From Caldicoprobacter oshimai DSM 21659 (lineage in GTDB: Bacteria; Bacillota; Clostridia; Caldicoprobacterales; Caldicoprobacteraceae): a stretch of 64,000 nt of DNA. The position numbers were made by a program, and so were the translations under genes. The notes under the pieces are model-generated. The model made no database searches. It was not told the DNA's origin and saw only the letters and a list, made by a program, of their open reading frames with translations. The stretch covers positions 558,001-622,000 of the forward strand of contig JAGB01000001.1 in the NCBI GenBank assembly GCA_000526435.1. Direction: 5' to 3'. Shown one piece after another: positions 17,474-26,637 of the stretch. Every line of letters begins with the position of its first letter. Within the stretch, counting starts at the first letter, position 1.

Positions 17474-18721
17474 ATGGGTGAATTAAAAGGAGCTTGTATT
17501 CTTGGTCAATCAGGTGGGCCTACTGCAGTAATCAACGCCACTGCGGCAGGGGTAATTCAAGAGGCGTTAAAGCAAGACTGTATAACAGCAGTCTATGGAG
17601 CAGCCCACGGCATACAGGGTATATTAAATGAAAAATTCTACGATATGAGCAAAGAGGACCCATATGAGCTAGAATTGCTCAAAACCACTCCTTCATCCTT
17701 ACTGGGTTCTGTACGTTACAAGCTTAAAGACCCCGATGAGGATGATACCGAATACAAAAAGCTGCTGGAGATATTCAAAAAATACAACATACGGTATTTC
17801 TTCTACAACGGCGGCAACGACTCCATGGATACCTGCAATAAGATAAGCAAGTATATGCAAAAAGTAGGCTATGAGTGCAGGGTAATGGGTGTACCCAAAA
17901 CTATAGACAACGACCTGTGGGGTACCGACCATTGTCCGGGCTACGGCAGCGCAGCTAAATATATAGCAACTTCCACGATGGAGATTTATCTCGATGTAAG
18001 GGCATACGACACAAAAATGATCACGGTGCTGGAGATAATGGGTAGAAACGCAGGTTGGCTTACCGCGGCATCGGCTCTTGCAGGCGTACAGGGATATGGC
18101 CCGGATCTCATATACTTACCAGAGATACCATTTGACATCGACAAATTCATAGACGAAGTAATGTCGGTATACGAGAAAAAGAAAAACATCATTGTGGCCG
18201 TATCTGAGGGAGTAAGAGACAAAGACGGAAAATACATCTTTGAATACGGTCCCGCACTGCACAAACACACGGACGCATTCGGGCACGTTCAATTGGGCGG
18301 CCTTGCGGCTACCCTGGCAGGAATATTGAAGGAGAAAACCGGAGCTAAAGTGCGTGGCATTGAATTCAGCCTGCTTCAAAGATGTGCAGCCCATATCGCT
18401 TCACTGACTGACGTAAACGAAGCTTACCTTGCAGGACAGGCCGCTGTACAGTACGCGGTACAGGGCATTACCGATAAGATGATAGCATTTGAGAGGGCAG
18501 AAGGGCCCGAATATAAGTGCAACATCAAATTGGTCAACCTAACTGATGTTGCCAACGTAGAGAAGAAGGTACCGCGCGAATGGATAAACAAGGACGGAAA
18601 CGGCGTCACTGAAGAGTTCATCAAGTACGCTATGCCGCTCATCCAAGGTGAATCCAGACCGCCTTTCGAAAACGGATTGCCAAGGTTTGCAAGACTGAAA
18701 AAGGTTTTAGCAACAAAATAA
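17474..18721 (+). CDS. pfp: Pyrophosphate-type 6-phosphofructokinase
   Basis: A 415-residue phosphofructokinase that phosphorylates fructose-6-phosphate. N-terminal GQSGGPTAVIN; FFYNGGNDSMDT at the position where ATP enzymes have GGDGS and PPi enzymes GGDDS; PKTIDND with the lysine seen in PPi enzymes; then EIMGRNAGWL. The Asp in GGND and the PKTIDND motif point to PPi rather than ATP, although the Asn just before that Asp is a variation. ATG after GGGAGG. Promoter region shared with fba; an intrinsic terminator follows. Confidence 0.88.
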   Translation: MGELKGACILGQSGGPTAVINATAAGVIQEALKQDCITAVYGAAHGIQGILNEKFYDMSKEDPYELELLKTTPSSLLGSVRYKLKDPDEDDTEYKKLLEIFKKYNIRYFFYNGGNDSMDTCNKISKYMQKVGYECRVMGVPKTIDNDLWGTDHCPGYGSAAKYIATSTMEIYLDVRAYDTKMITVLEIMGRNAGWLTAASALAGVQGYGPDLIYLPEIPFDIDKFIDEVMSVYEKKKNIIVAVSEGVRDKDGKYIFEYGPALHKHTDAFGHVQLGGLAATLAGILKEKTGAKVRGIEFSLLQRCAAHIASLTDVNEAYLAGQAAVQYAVQGITDKMIAFERAEGPEYKCNIKLVNLTDVANVEKKVPREWINKDGNGVTEEFIKYAMPLIQGESRPPFENGLPRFARLKKVLATK

Positions 18722-18731
18722 AACATAATCA

Positions 18732-18771
18732 AACGAAAAGGGGAGTTTAATACCCCTTTTCGTTATTATTT
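18732..18771 (+). terminator. Terminator after pfp
   Basis: AACGAAAAGGGG (18732-18743) and CCCCTTTTCGTT (18753-18764), a perfect 12-bp stem followed by ATTATTT. Confidence 0.8.
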
Positions 18772-18849
18772 GACCGAATTGAGTTTTCAGCAAAATCAAG
18801 CACCAATTTTAACAGAAAAAGTAGTCTTAAGAAAAAGGAGGCCAAAACC

Positions 18850-20136
18850 TTGAAATTCGAACTATTGCATCCAGCGGATCAAATAGTGATGATCATGGAG
18901 AGAATATATCGCTACGGTATGACCACCACATCGGGTGGCAACATATCAATCCTTGACGACAATGGCGATATATGGATCACTCCCAGCGGAATTGACAAAG
19001 GCTCACTGCGCCGAAATGACATAATTCGCGTAAAGCCTGATGGGAGCATAGAAGGAATCCACAAACCTTCAGTTGAGCTCCCTTTTCACGAGATGATCTA
19101 TCAGAAAAGGCCTGATATAAAGGCCATAATTCATGCCCATCCACCTGCGCTTGTAGCCTTCAGCATAGTGCGTCAAATACCAAACACAAGGCTCATACCC
19201 AACGTACATCTGATATGTGGCCAGGTCGGAATAGCGGAATACGGCCTGCCAGGGAGCAGAGACCTGAGTAAAAAGATTGCGGCCCAATTCGAAAAGGGCT
19301 TTAAAACCGTTATACTCGAAAATCACGGGGTGGTGACGGGTGGCAAAAACCTGTTTGAAGCATTTATGGCCTTTGAAACCCTGGATTTTTGCGCAAAGCT
19401 TGAACTAAAAGCCCGAAGGCTTGGGAACCCCAGGAGCTTAACCGATAGACACATTGAAATATCCAAAAACAAGCAGGATGTCACGCTGAACGAATTCATT
19501 CCCAAAAGGTTTAGCAGCGAAGAAAGGGAAGCCAGGCGGAACATGTGCCAGCTCATACACCGCGCTTATGACCAACAGCTTTTCACCAGCACGCAGGGTA
19601 CATTCTCTCAAAGGCTGAGCGACGGTTCCTTCATAATCACGCCCTATGGACTGGATAGAAAGTATCTCCAAGAGGAAGACCTGGTACGCATTGAAAACGG
19701 ATGGAAGGAAGCAGGGAAAAACCCCAGTCGTTCAGTGCTGCTGCACAAGGCTATATATGACAAGCATCCTCACATCAATTCGGTGCTCATTGCGCACCCG
19801 CCAAACATCATGGCCTTTGCCGTCACAGATGAGAACTTTGAAACCAAGACCATACCCGAGAGCTACATAATGTTGCGCAACATACCAAAACTGCCCTTTG
19901 GGTGTACCTTCATGCAGCCCGAGATGACAGCAGATGCATTCTCCAAGGAAACGTCGGTGGTGTTGGTGGAAAACGACTGCGTCATCGTAACCGGAAGTAG
20001 CCTGCTCAATGCCTTCGACAGGCTGGAGGTAGCCGAATACAGCGCCAAGGCCATCATAGCAGCCAAGGACTTGGGAGAGCTAGTGACCATCAATGATGAA
20101 CAGGTAGCTGAGATCGAAAAGGCATTTAAGCTATAA
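18850..20136 (+). CDS. Two-domain class II aldolase/adducin protein
   Basis: A 428-residue protein made of two class II aldolase domains. Domain 1 (about 1-200) has the usual active site: Glu76 in KPSVE, His95 and His97 in HAHPP, His159 in ENHG. Domain 2 (about 235-428) aligns with it, but the Glu is Ser (PSRSVLLH), the first zinc His is Ile (IAHPP) and the NHG His is Asp (VENDCV). The second half is therefore probably non-catalytic, with a structural or regulatory role. Start TTG at 18850, 8 bases after AAAGGAGG. It is monocistronic between two terminators. Domain 1 would act on a sugar phosphate; substrate unknown. Confidence 0.85.
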   Translation: MKFELLHPADQIVMIMERIYRYGMTTTSGGNISILDDNGDIWITPSGIDKGSLRRNDIIRVKPDGSIEGIHKPSVELPFHEMIYQKRPDIKAIIHAHPPALVAFSIVRQIPNTRLIPNVHLICGQVGIAEYGLPGSRDLSKKIAAQFEKGFKTVILENHGVVTGGKNLFEAFMAFETLDFCAKLELKARRLGNPRSLTDRHIEISKNKQDVTLNEFIPKRFSSEEREARRNMCQLIHRAYDQQLFTSTQGTFSQRLSDGSFIITPYGLDRKYLQEEDLVRIENGWKEAGKNPSRSVLLHKAIYDKHPHINSVLIAHPPNIMAFAVTDENFETKTIPESYIMLRNIPKLPFGCTFMQPEMTADAFSKETSVVLVENDCVIVTGSSLLNAFDRLEVAEYSAKAIIAAKDLGELVTINDEQVAEIEKAFKL

Positions 20137-20156
20137 TATAGCATAAACAATTTGCC

Positions 20157-20203
20157 CCTGGCGAAGCTGGTATCCAAACCAGTCATTTTCGCCAGGAGCT
20201 TTT
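20157..20203 (+). terminator. Terminator after the two-domain aldolase gene
   Basis: CCTGGCGAA (20157-20165) pairs with TTCGCCAGG (20188-20196). An inner CTGGT/ACCAG stem sits in the loop. AGCTTTTT follows. Confidence 0.75.
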
Positions 20204-20215
20204 TCCTGGTTATCA

Positions 20216-21334
20216 TTAAAGGTACTTTATGTAGCACCTTCTCCGCTTGTGTTGCCTAAAGTTAAAATGTCTCCACTGAGATCGAACCTTCACATTAGAT
20301 TCCAGCTGGGGATTGCATTCCGCTTTGACTATGCCGTTTTTGATGCATTCCTTGTGAATCTCGCTCATCAAAATGGCATTCACGCCCTTGCCCTGCAGTT
20401 CAGGTTTTACCGCTACTAGACACAAATCGATGGTATCATTCTTCTTTAAAGCTTTCAAAATGTGTATGAATCCAAAGGGCAAAAGCCTTCCATTTGTTTT
20501 CCTCATCGCCTGCGTCAAAGATGGAAATGCGATGCCAAATGCCACTACCTCATCATTTTGATCCAGAATCACCTTTACATAGTCCGGATTTATAAAGCCA
20601 AAGTACTGCTTGGTGTACAGCTGTATCTGCATATCGGTCAATGGTACCACTCCATACAGGTCCTTATATGCTTCGTTTAAAAGCGCAAAAATACCCTTGA
20701 CATAAGGAAGGAAATCTTTTGGTTTTTTGGCGTCCAGTACCTTAAGGTTAAACCTCCTCAAAGCGTCTTGTGAAGCCCTTTGTATAACCTCAGGTAACTG
20801 CGGCGGAACCTCCAATTCGTATTCCAACCAGTCCACGTCTTTAACGTAACCGTTATTCTCTAAATGAACTGGATAATATGGATAATTATAAATAGTAGTA
20901 AAAGTGCCCATCTCATCAAAACCTTCTACCAGCATACCCTCCCTGTCAAGATCGCAAAAACCCAGAGGCCCATGCAGGCCTGTCATCCCCTTTTCCCTTG
21001 CCCAATCCTCCACAGTTGCAAGCAAAGCCTTTGATACCTCAGGGTCATCTATAAAATCTATCCACCCAAATCGTGCATTCTTTTGCCCCCACTTCTCTAT
21101 GTATTTGTAATTTATAATGCCGGCAATTCGCCCTACGACTTCACCATCCTTAAGCGCCAGCCAGTACCTGGCTTCACAGTACTCAAAAGCGGGATTTTTA
21201 TCCCGGCGGAGGGTATTCATCTCATCCATTACAAGAGGCGGAACCCAGTATTTGTTCCCCGCATACAGCTTATAAGGGAAATAGACGAATTGCTTCAAAT
21301 CCTTTCGTGTCTTAACTTCCTTTATCTCAACCAC
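20216..21334 (-). CDS. GNAT-like N-acetyltransferase family protein
   Basis: A 372-residue protein of a conserved uncharacterised GNAT-like family. The C-terminal half has the acetyl-CoA region (DLCLVAVKPELQGKGVNAILM) and ends with the basic QHKRRRCYIKYL tail typical of this family. The N-terminal part (FVYFPYKLYAGNKYWVPPL, LHGPLGFCDLDREGML) is also characteristic. The substrate is unknown. GTG start after GAGGGGG. It lies 42 bp downstream of the GntR regulator and is probably cotranscribed with it. Confidence 0.8.
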   Translation of the reverse strand: MVEIKEVKTRKDLKQFVYFPYKLYAGNKYWVPPLVMDEMNTLRRDKNPAFEYCEARYWLALKDGEVVGRIAGIINYKYIEKWGQKNARFGWIDFIDDPEVSKALLATVEDWAREKGMTGLHGPLGFCDLDREGMLVEGFDEMGTFTTIYNYPYYPVHLENNGYVKDVDWLEYELEVPPQLPEVIQRASQDALRRFNLKVLDAKKPKDFLPYVKGIFALLNEAYKDLYGVVPLTDMQIQLYTKQYFGFINPDYVKVILDQNDEVVAFGIAFPSLTQAMRKTNGRLLPFGFIHILKALKKNDTIDLCLVAVKPELQGKGVNAILMSEIHKECIKNGIVKAECNPQLESNVKVRSQWRHFNFRQHKRRRCYIKYL

Positions 21335-21376
21335 ACTATGACCCCCTCATCATTCTTAGGTGTCCGGCTTGTAGAT

Positions 21377-21808
21377 TCAGCAGCTTTTATCCGGATTCCA
21401 CTGCTCAAGCCGCTGCATGAACATAGAGTAAAGCTCCTCTTTGCTGTACTGGAGATGGTACGCCTCAGTAAACAGATAATCCAATATCCTGCTCATGAAC
21501 TCTGAACGCTGCTGTGCTGAAACTTTAAGAGTTGGTTTGCCAACAAACGCCCCGATTCCACGAGTTGTACGTATAATACCCTCTCGTTCTAGTTCCTGAT
21601 ATGCCCGCGCCACAGTATTGGGATTTACCCCCAGCTGACGGCTGAGCTTTCTCACAGAAGGTAACTTATCGCCGGGTGCAAGGACCTTGCTTGCAATCAG
21701 ACCCTTTATTTGAATTATGATTTGCATATAAATAGGTATGGGAGCATCGGGGTCAATGACGATATTCAAGGCAGCCCTCTTCAACTTCACAGTGATTTTC
21801 CCCCTCAT
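21377..21808 (-). CDS. GntR-family regulator, YtrA-like
   Basis: A 143-residue short GntR regulator. The winged helix (DPDAPIPIYMQI, PSVRKLSRQLGVNPNTVARAYQELEREGII) is followed only by a short helical tail, as in the YtrA subfamily. Starts at 21808 (ATG), 21790 (GTG) or 21769 (TTG) are all possible; AGGGGG precedes the GTG best. An inverted repeat ATAGTGTA-12-TACACTAT lies upstream at 21883-21910 and is the likely operator. The GNAT gene follows in the same direction. Confidence 0.85.
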   Translation of the reverse strand: MRGKITVKLKRAALNIVIDPDAPIPIYMQIIIQIKGLIASKVLAPGDKLPSVRKLSRQLGVNPNTVARAYQELEREGIIRTTRGIGAFVGKPTLKVSAQQRSEFMSRILDYLFTEAYHLQYSKEELYSMFMQRLEQWNPDKSC

Positions 21809-21882
21809 GTCATCGATTCTACCATCTTATAAAAATAACCATTTCAGTCTCCATAGTCTTATACAACAGCCAGCAGTACTTG

Positions 21883-21937
21883 ATAGTGTATCGGTGAACT
21901 GGTACACTATTACACTAACACGGTATTGTAACAGTGT
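21883..21937. promoter_or_regulatory. Putative operator of the YtrA-like regulator
   Basis: ATAGTGTA (21883-21890) and TACACTAT (21903-21910) are exact reverse complements with a 12-bp spacer. A second weaker pair ACACT (21912-21916)/AGTGT (21933-21937) follows. It lies 75-130 bp upstream of the GntR gene. Confidence 0.55.
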
Positions 21938-22000
21938 CAATATCTTTTATCATCGGAAATTCGACGGCATTCGATATATCAAGTGGAGCTTAAAGCCAAA

Positions 22001-22031
22001 AAATAAATGCCCATGCACTTCTTGCATGGGC
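22001..22031 (-). terminator. Terminator of the hydroxyacid dehydrogenase gene
   Basis: Perfect 9-bp stem GCCCATGCA/TGCATGGGC (22009-22017, 22023-22031) followed on the - strand by ATTTATTTTTT. Confidence 0.75.
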
Positions 22032-22060
22032 GTATCAGAAAATCCAATTTCATACTATTT

Positions 22061-23035
22061 TCATACTATCTTTAAATATTCACGGTTTACTATGTAGGGA
22101 CACTCCTTTCCGGTCAAAACATCGATGAGGTTTTTGACTGCCAGATTGGCCATGGCGTTTATTGCCTCCACCGTGCTTGAGCCCATATGGGGTGTTACCA
22201 CAACGTTTTTAAACTCAAACAGCGGCGATTTCCCTGGAGGTTCAACCTCAAACACATCCGTGCCAAATCCCCTTAATTTGCCCGCCTTCAAAGCCCGATA
22301 CACCGCCTGTTCGTCCACCAGTCCACCTCGTGCTGTATTGATCAAAATAGCACCATCCTTCATCATGGAGATGGTGTTTGAATTGATGATGTGCTTGGTC
22401 TCGTCTTTGAGTGGTAAATGCAGCGATATAAAATCGGACTTTGACAATACCTCTTCGATGGAGGAAATTTCAACCCCGTATTGCCTACAAAAAGCCTCAT
22501 CTATCGCCGGGTCATATGCTAGCACCCTCATAGAAAAACCCTTTGCTCGCCTTGCCACACCCTTACCTATGGCCCCCAAACCTATAATTCCAAGGGTCTT
22601 TCCGTACAACTCAAGGCCTGTTATGCGCGGCCAACCGCCCCTCTTTGTCTGTTCATCAGCATATGGAATCTGTCTTGCAACTGAAAGCATGAGCCCAAAC
22701 GCTAAATCTGCCACCGATTCAGCATTGGCCCCAGGCGTATTCGTAACCACGATTCCCCGTTGTCCGCAGGCCTTGATATCCACCTGGTCATATCCAACTC
22801 CATACCTCGAAATCACCTTAAGGGTAGAAGGCGCCTTATCTATCACCCTAGCGGAAACATCATCCACACCCGCTATATATCCGTCAACGCCTTCAAGCAG
22901 TGGGATAAGCTCATCGGCCATCAACGGGCGGTTATAGGGGTTACAGACAATCTCGCTAGCAAACTGTTCTAGCATGTGCCATGCCTCAGGACACACTTCT
23001 CGATTAAAAGACGTCGGTGTAACCAGTATTTTCAT
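22061..23035 (-). CDS. D-2-hydroxyacid dehydrogenase, phosphoglycerate dehydrogenase-like
   Basis: A 324-residue NAD-dependent 2-hydroxyacid dehydrogenase. NAD-binding GLGAIGKG; catalytic Arg in NTARGGLVDE, Glu in DVFEVEPP and His in VVTPHMGSS. It lacks the C-terminal ACT domain of full-length SerA. It oxidises or reduces a D-2-hydroxyacid, with the closest overall likeness to short PGDHs. No serine genes are adjacent, so the role is open. It is monocistronic, with its own terminator. No clear ribosome site precedes the ATG. Confidence 0.85.
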   Translation of the reverse strand: MKILVTPTSFNREVCPEAWHMLEQFASEIVCNPYNRPLMADELIPLLEGVDGYIAGVDDVSARVIDKAPSTLKVISRYGVGYDQVDIKACGQRGIVVTNTPGANAESVADLAFGLMLSVARQIPYADEQTKRGGWPRITGLELYGKTLGIIGLGAIGKGVARRAKGFSMRVLAYDPAIDEAFCRQYGVEISSIEEVLSKSDFISLHLPLKDETKHIINSNTISMMKDGAILINTARGGLVDEQAVYRALKAGKLRGFGTDVFEVEPPGKSPLFEFKNVVVTPHMGSSTVEAINAMANLAVKNLIDVLTGKECPYIVNREYLKIV

Positions 23036-23188
23036 CTAAATCAGGCACACGCCTGCTTTATCGTTTACAAGCTAAGAGTCAGCAGGCAATGTGCCTTACT
23101 CCCCCTTTCTATTTCAATATATCTTAATTCCCTTTATCGATACACATCCCCTAAATGTTTTTAATGTCCGTCTTTAGAAATTACGCCT

Positions 23189-24658
23189 TTATATATTACC
23201 GTATTTATTGAGCAACTCCTGCTTCAAATTCCACAAGGGCTTAGAGAGGTCCACGTAATAATTGTGAGGATTTTCGAACCTCAATACCTCTGGCCACAGC
23301 GTATTTACCTGTTCCTGACAGTATTTCCTTATGCTATGAATATCAGGGCTCTTATATATACACTTGCCCTTATCAAATATCTTAACGAGAAGCTTCCGTG
23401 CGAAAAAGTTTGTAACTGTTTTTCGCTTCCAGGTGTGTATTGGGTCAAAGATCTCGTACGGCTGAGTATCATCTATCACTTCGTCGTGTAGAGTAATCAC
23501 GTCGGCAATGGCTTTACCGGTCTCTCTATCATACAACCTGTACACCTGCTTGAAGCCTGGATTGGTTATCTTCTCAACATTTTCGCTTATCTTTATCTTT
23601 GGTATAATTCTCCCGTTTTGCTGTACTGCTACCAGCTTATATACTCCTCCAAACACCGGGTCGCTGCTGGAGGTAATGAGTTTTTCACCCACCCCAAAGG
23701 CATCAACGGCAGCCCCTTGCTGCAGTAAATCCCTGATGATATATTCATCCAGCGAGCTTGAAGCGATGATCTTGCAATCCTTAAACCCAGCTTCGTCAAG
23801 CATCTGCCGCGCTTTTTTGGACAGATATGCGATATCACCGCTGTCTATCCGTATACCCTGAGGCCTGTAGCCTCTGGGGACTATCTCTTCCTTAAATACT
23901 TTAATAGCGTTTGGCACGCCGCTCTTCAATACGTTGTATGTGTCCACCAGCAGTACGCATTTATCGGGATATGTCCTTGCGTATGCACGAAATGCCTCCA
24001 CTTCCGACGGAAACATCTGCACCCAACTGTGGGCCATGGTCCCCACGGCAGGCACTCCAAAATCCCTTTCAGCTATAGTGCAGGCAGTGCCCACACATCC
24101 ACCTATATAGGCGGCTCTGGCGCCCAGCACCGCCCCATCGTAGCTCTGCGCCCGACGGGAACCAAACTCCATAACCGGCCTTCCCTGCGCTGCTCGTACG
24201 ATACGGTTGGCTTTGGTAGCGATTAAGCTCTGATGGTTTATCGTTAGAAGCACCATGGTTTCGACAAACTGTGCCTGGATGACCGGCCCTACAACCGTTA
24301 CAATGGGCTCATTGGGGAATATGGGCGTACCCTCAGGAATTGCCCATACATCGCACTCAAACTTGAAATTTTCAAGATATTTTAAAAACTCTTCGCTGAA
24401 CATCTTCTTGCTGCGGAGGTATTCTATGTCCTCAGGCGTAAAGCGCAGATTTTTTAAGTATTCAATCAGCTGTTCAACCCCCGCCATGATGGCAAAGCCG
24501 CCACCGTCGGGCACTTTCCTGAAAAACATATCAAAATATGCTATCGTGTCCTTAAGCCCATGCTCAAAATAGCCGTTGGACATGGTAAGCTCATAAAAGT
24601 CGGTGAGCATGGTGAGGTTCTTCTTTTCCTTCCAATCAATCCTAACCAACTTCTTCAT
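23189..24658 (-). CDS. pncB: Nicotinate phosphoribosyltransferase
   Basis: A 489-residue enzyme that makes nicotinate mononucleotide from nicotinate and PRPP in NAD salvage. N-terminal LTDFYELTMSNGYF, EFGSRRAQSYDGAVLGARAAYIGG, the GTMAHSWVQ histidine region and IRIDSGDIAYLSKKAR are diagnostic. The ATG at 24658 has AGGAG only one base upstream; the TTG at 24649 is better spaced and would shorten it by three residues. It lies 19 bp after the Nudix/winged-helix gene, so the two form an NAD-related unit. Confidence 0.93.
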   Translation of the reverse strand: MKKLVRIDWKEKKNLTMLTDFYELTMSNGYFEHGLKDTIAYFDMFFRKVPDGGGFAIMAGVEQLIEYLKNLRFTPEDIEYLRSKKMFSEEFLKYLENFKFECDVWAIPEGTPIFPNEPIVTVVGPVIQAQFVETMVLLTINHQSLIATKANRIVRAAQGRPVMEFGSRRAQSYDGAVLGARAAYIGGCVGTACTIAERDFGVPAVGTMAHSWVQMFPSEVEAFRAYARTYPDKCVLLVDTYNVLKSGVPNAIKVFKEEIVPRGYRPQGIRIDSGDIAYLSKKARQMLDEAGFKDCKIIASSSLDEYIIRDLLQQGAAVDAFGVGEKLITSSSDPVFGGVYKLVAVQQNGRIIPKIKISENVEKITNPGFKQVYRLYDRETGKAIADVITLHDEVIDDTQPYEIFDPIHTWKRKTVTNFFARKLLVKIFDKGKCIYKSPDIHSIRKYCQEQVNTLWPEVLRFENPHNYYVDLSKPLWNLKQELLNKYGNI

Positions 24659-24677
24659 CTCCTAGCGCATAGGATTT

Positions 24678-25601
24678 TTATATAACACCATCACAATCCC
24701 ATTCGGGATTGAACATATACAATTTATCTTTCTCAGCGTATGTACGTGCATCTCCGTTTTTAACTTCGATGACCATACCCGTCCTCACGATCTTTTCGAC
24801 AAATTCGTCCATCCCAAACGTCGTATTCAATATGGCCTCATAAGCTCCCTTAAGCTGCAACATGGTAAAACATTTGGGCAAAATGCTGAAAACAACAGGC
24901 GTAAGCCAAACATCTCTTCTGAGCTTCAGCAAGCCGTAAGTAATTATGACAGCGTGATCGAAGGCAATGCCCTGCGTTTCAACAAGCCTGTATTTTGTCT
25001 TGACAATGCCTTTCTCAATGCTTTTTATAACTTCCACTACGCCATACAATTCCTCTTGGCCATCGCAAAGCACAAGCCTGTATTTAACTCTCTCAGCGTA
25101 GCCGTTTTCAATGACATCTTTCTCCTTGGTCAAAACCTCAAGGCTTACTTTAAACCATCTGGCGTCGCTGGCATCATCCCCAGCTTTGACCTTCAGCTTT
25201 GAACTATCAACCAGCGCCATGTATGAAACGCTAACCACATGGGTGCGCGGGTCCCGCCCAGGCGCGCCCCAGGTATAGAGCTGTTCCATATAGATCTCAT
25301 CTATACCTGTTTCCTCCTTGAGCTCACGCAGGGCCGCATCTTCCGGATCTTCATTGCGGCTGACAAATCCTCCGGGAAGAGCCCATCTGCCCATGAAAGG
25401 GTGGTCGCCCCTCTTTATCATCAGCACCTCTACATGCTTAGGAGGTACTCCGGCTACGTCAGTTTTTTCATCGTCCTGCAATGTAAAAAGCAGCATATCC
25501 ACCGTCAGCGCGGGGTTGCTGGTAGCATATTTATCTGGATCATATTGCCTTAAAAATTCCTCCTCGGTCAAGCCCTGGGCATTGACCATCTTGTCCGACA
25601 T
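24678..25601 (-). CDS. Nudix hydrolase with C-terminal winged-helix region, NrtR-like
   Basis: A 307-residue protein. The Nudix domain (about 30-170) carries a complete Nudix box: G-x5-E-x7-REL-x-EETGI near residues 77-99. The C-terminal part (about 225-307, from RDVWLTPVVFSILPKCFTMLQLKGAYEAILN) resembles the winged helix of NrtR regulators of NAD metabolism. NrtR proteins usually have a damaged Nudix box; here it is intact, so hydrolase activity on ADP-ribose or a related compound is possible as well as DNA binding. It lies directly upstream of pncB, as expected for an NAD-salvage regulator. Confidence 0.8.
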   Translation of the reverse strand: MSDKMVNAQGLTEEEFLRQYDPDKYATSNPALTVDMLLFTLQDDEKTDVAGVPPKHVEVLMIKRGDHPFMGRWALPGGFVSRNEDPEDAALRELKEETGIDEIYMEQLYTWGAPGRDPRTHVVSVSYMALVDSSKLKVKAGDDASDARWFKVSLEVLTKEKDVIENGYAERVKYRLVLCDGQEELYGVVEVIKSIEKGIVKTKYRLVETQGIAFDHAVIITYGLLKLRRDVWLTPVVFSILPKCFTMLQLKGAYEAILNTTFGMDEFVEKIVRTGMVIEVKNGDARTYAEKDKLYMFNPEWDCDGVI

Positions 25602-25648
25602 AACTTCTCAGCTCCTCAGTATTTTATACAACCTAATTTATCATCTTA

Positions 25649-25677
25649 AGGATAGTACTCATACATTTTTTTGTCAA
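25649..25677 (-). promoter_or_regulatory. Promoter of the Nudix-pncB unit
   Basis: On the - strand TTGACA (25677-25672), 17-bp spacer, TATCCT (25654-25649), about 50 bp before the ATG. Confidence 0.65.
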
Positions 25678-25827
25678 GTTATTGTACGCTGCTGCACCCA
25701 ATAATGTTACGCTTTTCATTTGGCCTCTTTTTATGTGGTTTAATAAAGGCTCAATGAAAAAGCAGCCCATTACACACCCCAAACCGCAAGCTGATTTTTA
25801 AAGATAATTATCATGTCTTTTAAAGCA

Positions 25828-26637
25828 TCACAAAACTCGCTTAACACCTCTTATAAAACGGTATACGCTGTCGAGCATTTCATCTCTGCTGGCTGCCTTC
25901 TCTATCAGCGATACTATGGCGCTACCTATGATTATGCCGTCACAGTAGTCCTTAAGCTGCGATGCCATGTCCGGGTTTGATATACCAAACCCTATGGCTT
26001 TGGGCATATCTGTATATCTTGACACCTCTTCCATATAGTCCTTTATGTTGGTTTGAATCTCGTCCCTTTCCCCGGTAACACCGGTTGTGGAAACGCAGTA
26101 CACAAACCCGCCTGCGTTTTCAACAATCTTCGGGATTCGCTGATGGGATGTAGGCGCAACGAGTGGGATAAGGTGTATGCCGTATTGTTTTGTTATGTCA
26201 AAAACCTCTCCCCTCTCCTCCAAAGGCAGGTCAGGAATTATAATTCCATCTATGCCAACATCGTGTGCTTCTTTCACAAACCTATCTATACCGTATTTAA
26301 ATACCGAGTTATAATAGACCAGGTATATCAGAGGAATCTGTGTGGCCTGCCTGACTGACCTTACCATGTTCATTATATCGGCTATTTTTATGCCATTATT
26401 GAGCGCCCTCGCCGAGGCCCTCTGAATGACCGGCCCATCAGCCAGAGGGTCGGAATAGGGTATGCCCAGCTCGATGATATCCGCCCCCGCCTTTTCCATT
26501 TCAATGATCAAGTCGGCAGTGGCACCAAGATTGGGATCCCCGGCTGTGATGTAGGTAATAAGCGCTTTGCTGCCTTTCTCCCGCAAATCATTGAACACCA
26601 TATCAATCCTGTTCATAGTCAAGTCCATCATGTTCAT
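25828..26637 (-). CDS. trpA: Tryptophan synthase alpha subunit
   Basis: A 269-residue TIM-barrel enzyme that splits indole-3-glycerol phosphate to indole and glyceraldehyde-3-phosphate. Catalytic Glu in [16 protein letters not shown] with the nearby Asp, and the FGISNP and IIGSAIV phosphate-binding segments, are present. It is the last trp gene and overlaps trpB by ATGA (translational coupling). The first ATG was used; two in-frame ATGs follow within 8 codons. Confidence 0.96.
   Translation of the reverse strand: MNMMDLTMNRIDMVFNDLREKGSKALITYITAGDPNLGATADLIIEMEKAGADIIELGIPYSDPLADGPVIQRASARALNNGIKIADIMNMVRSVRQATQIPLIYLVYYNSVFKYGIDRFVKEAHDVGIDGIIIPDLPLEERGEVFDITKQYGIHLIPLVAPTSHQRIPKIVENAGGFVYCVSTTGVTGERDEIQTNIKDYMEEVSRYTDMPKAIGFGISNPDMASQLKDYCDGIIIGSAIVSLIEKAASRDEMLDSVYRFIRGVKRVL

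Noticed and set aside
25700-25827. Terminator after trpA
   Set aside because: Only a 4-bp CAGC/GCTG pairing before CTTTTT was found, too weak to annotate.
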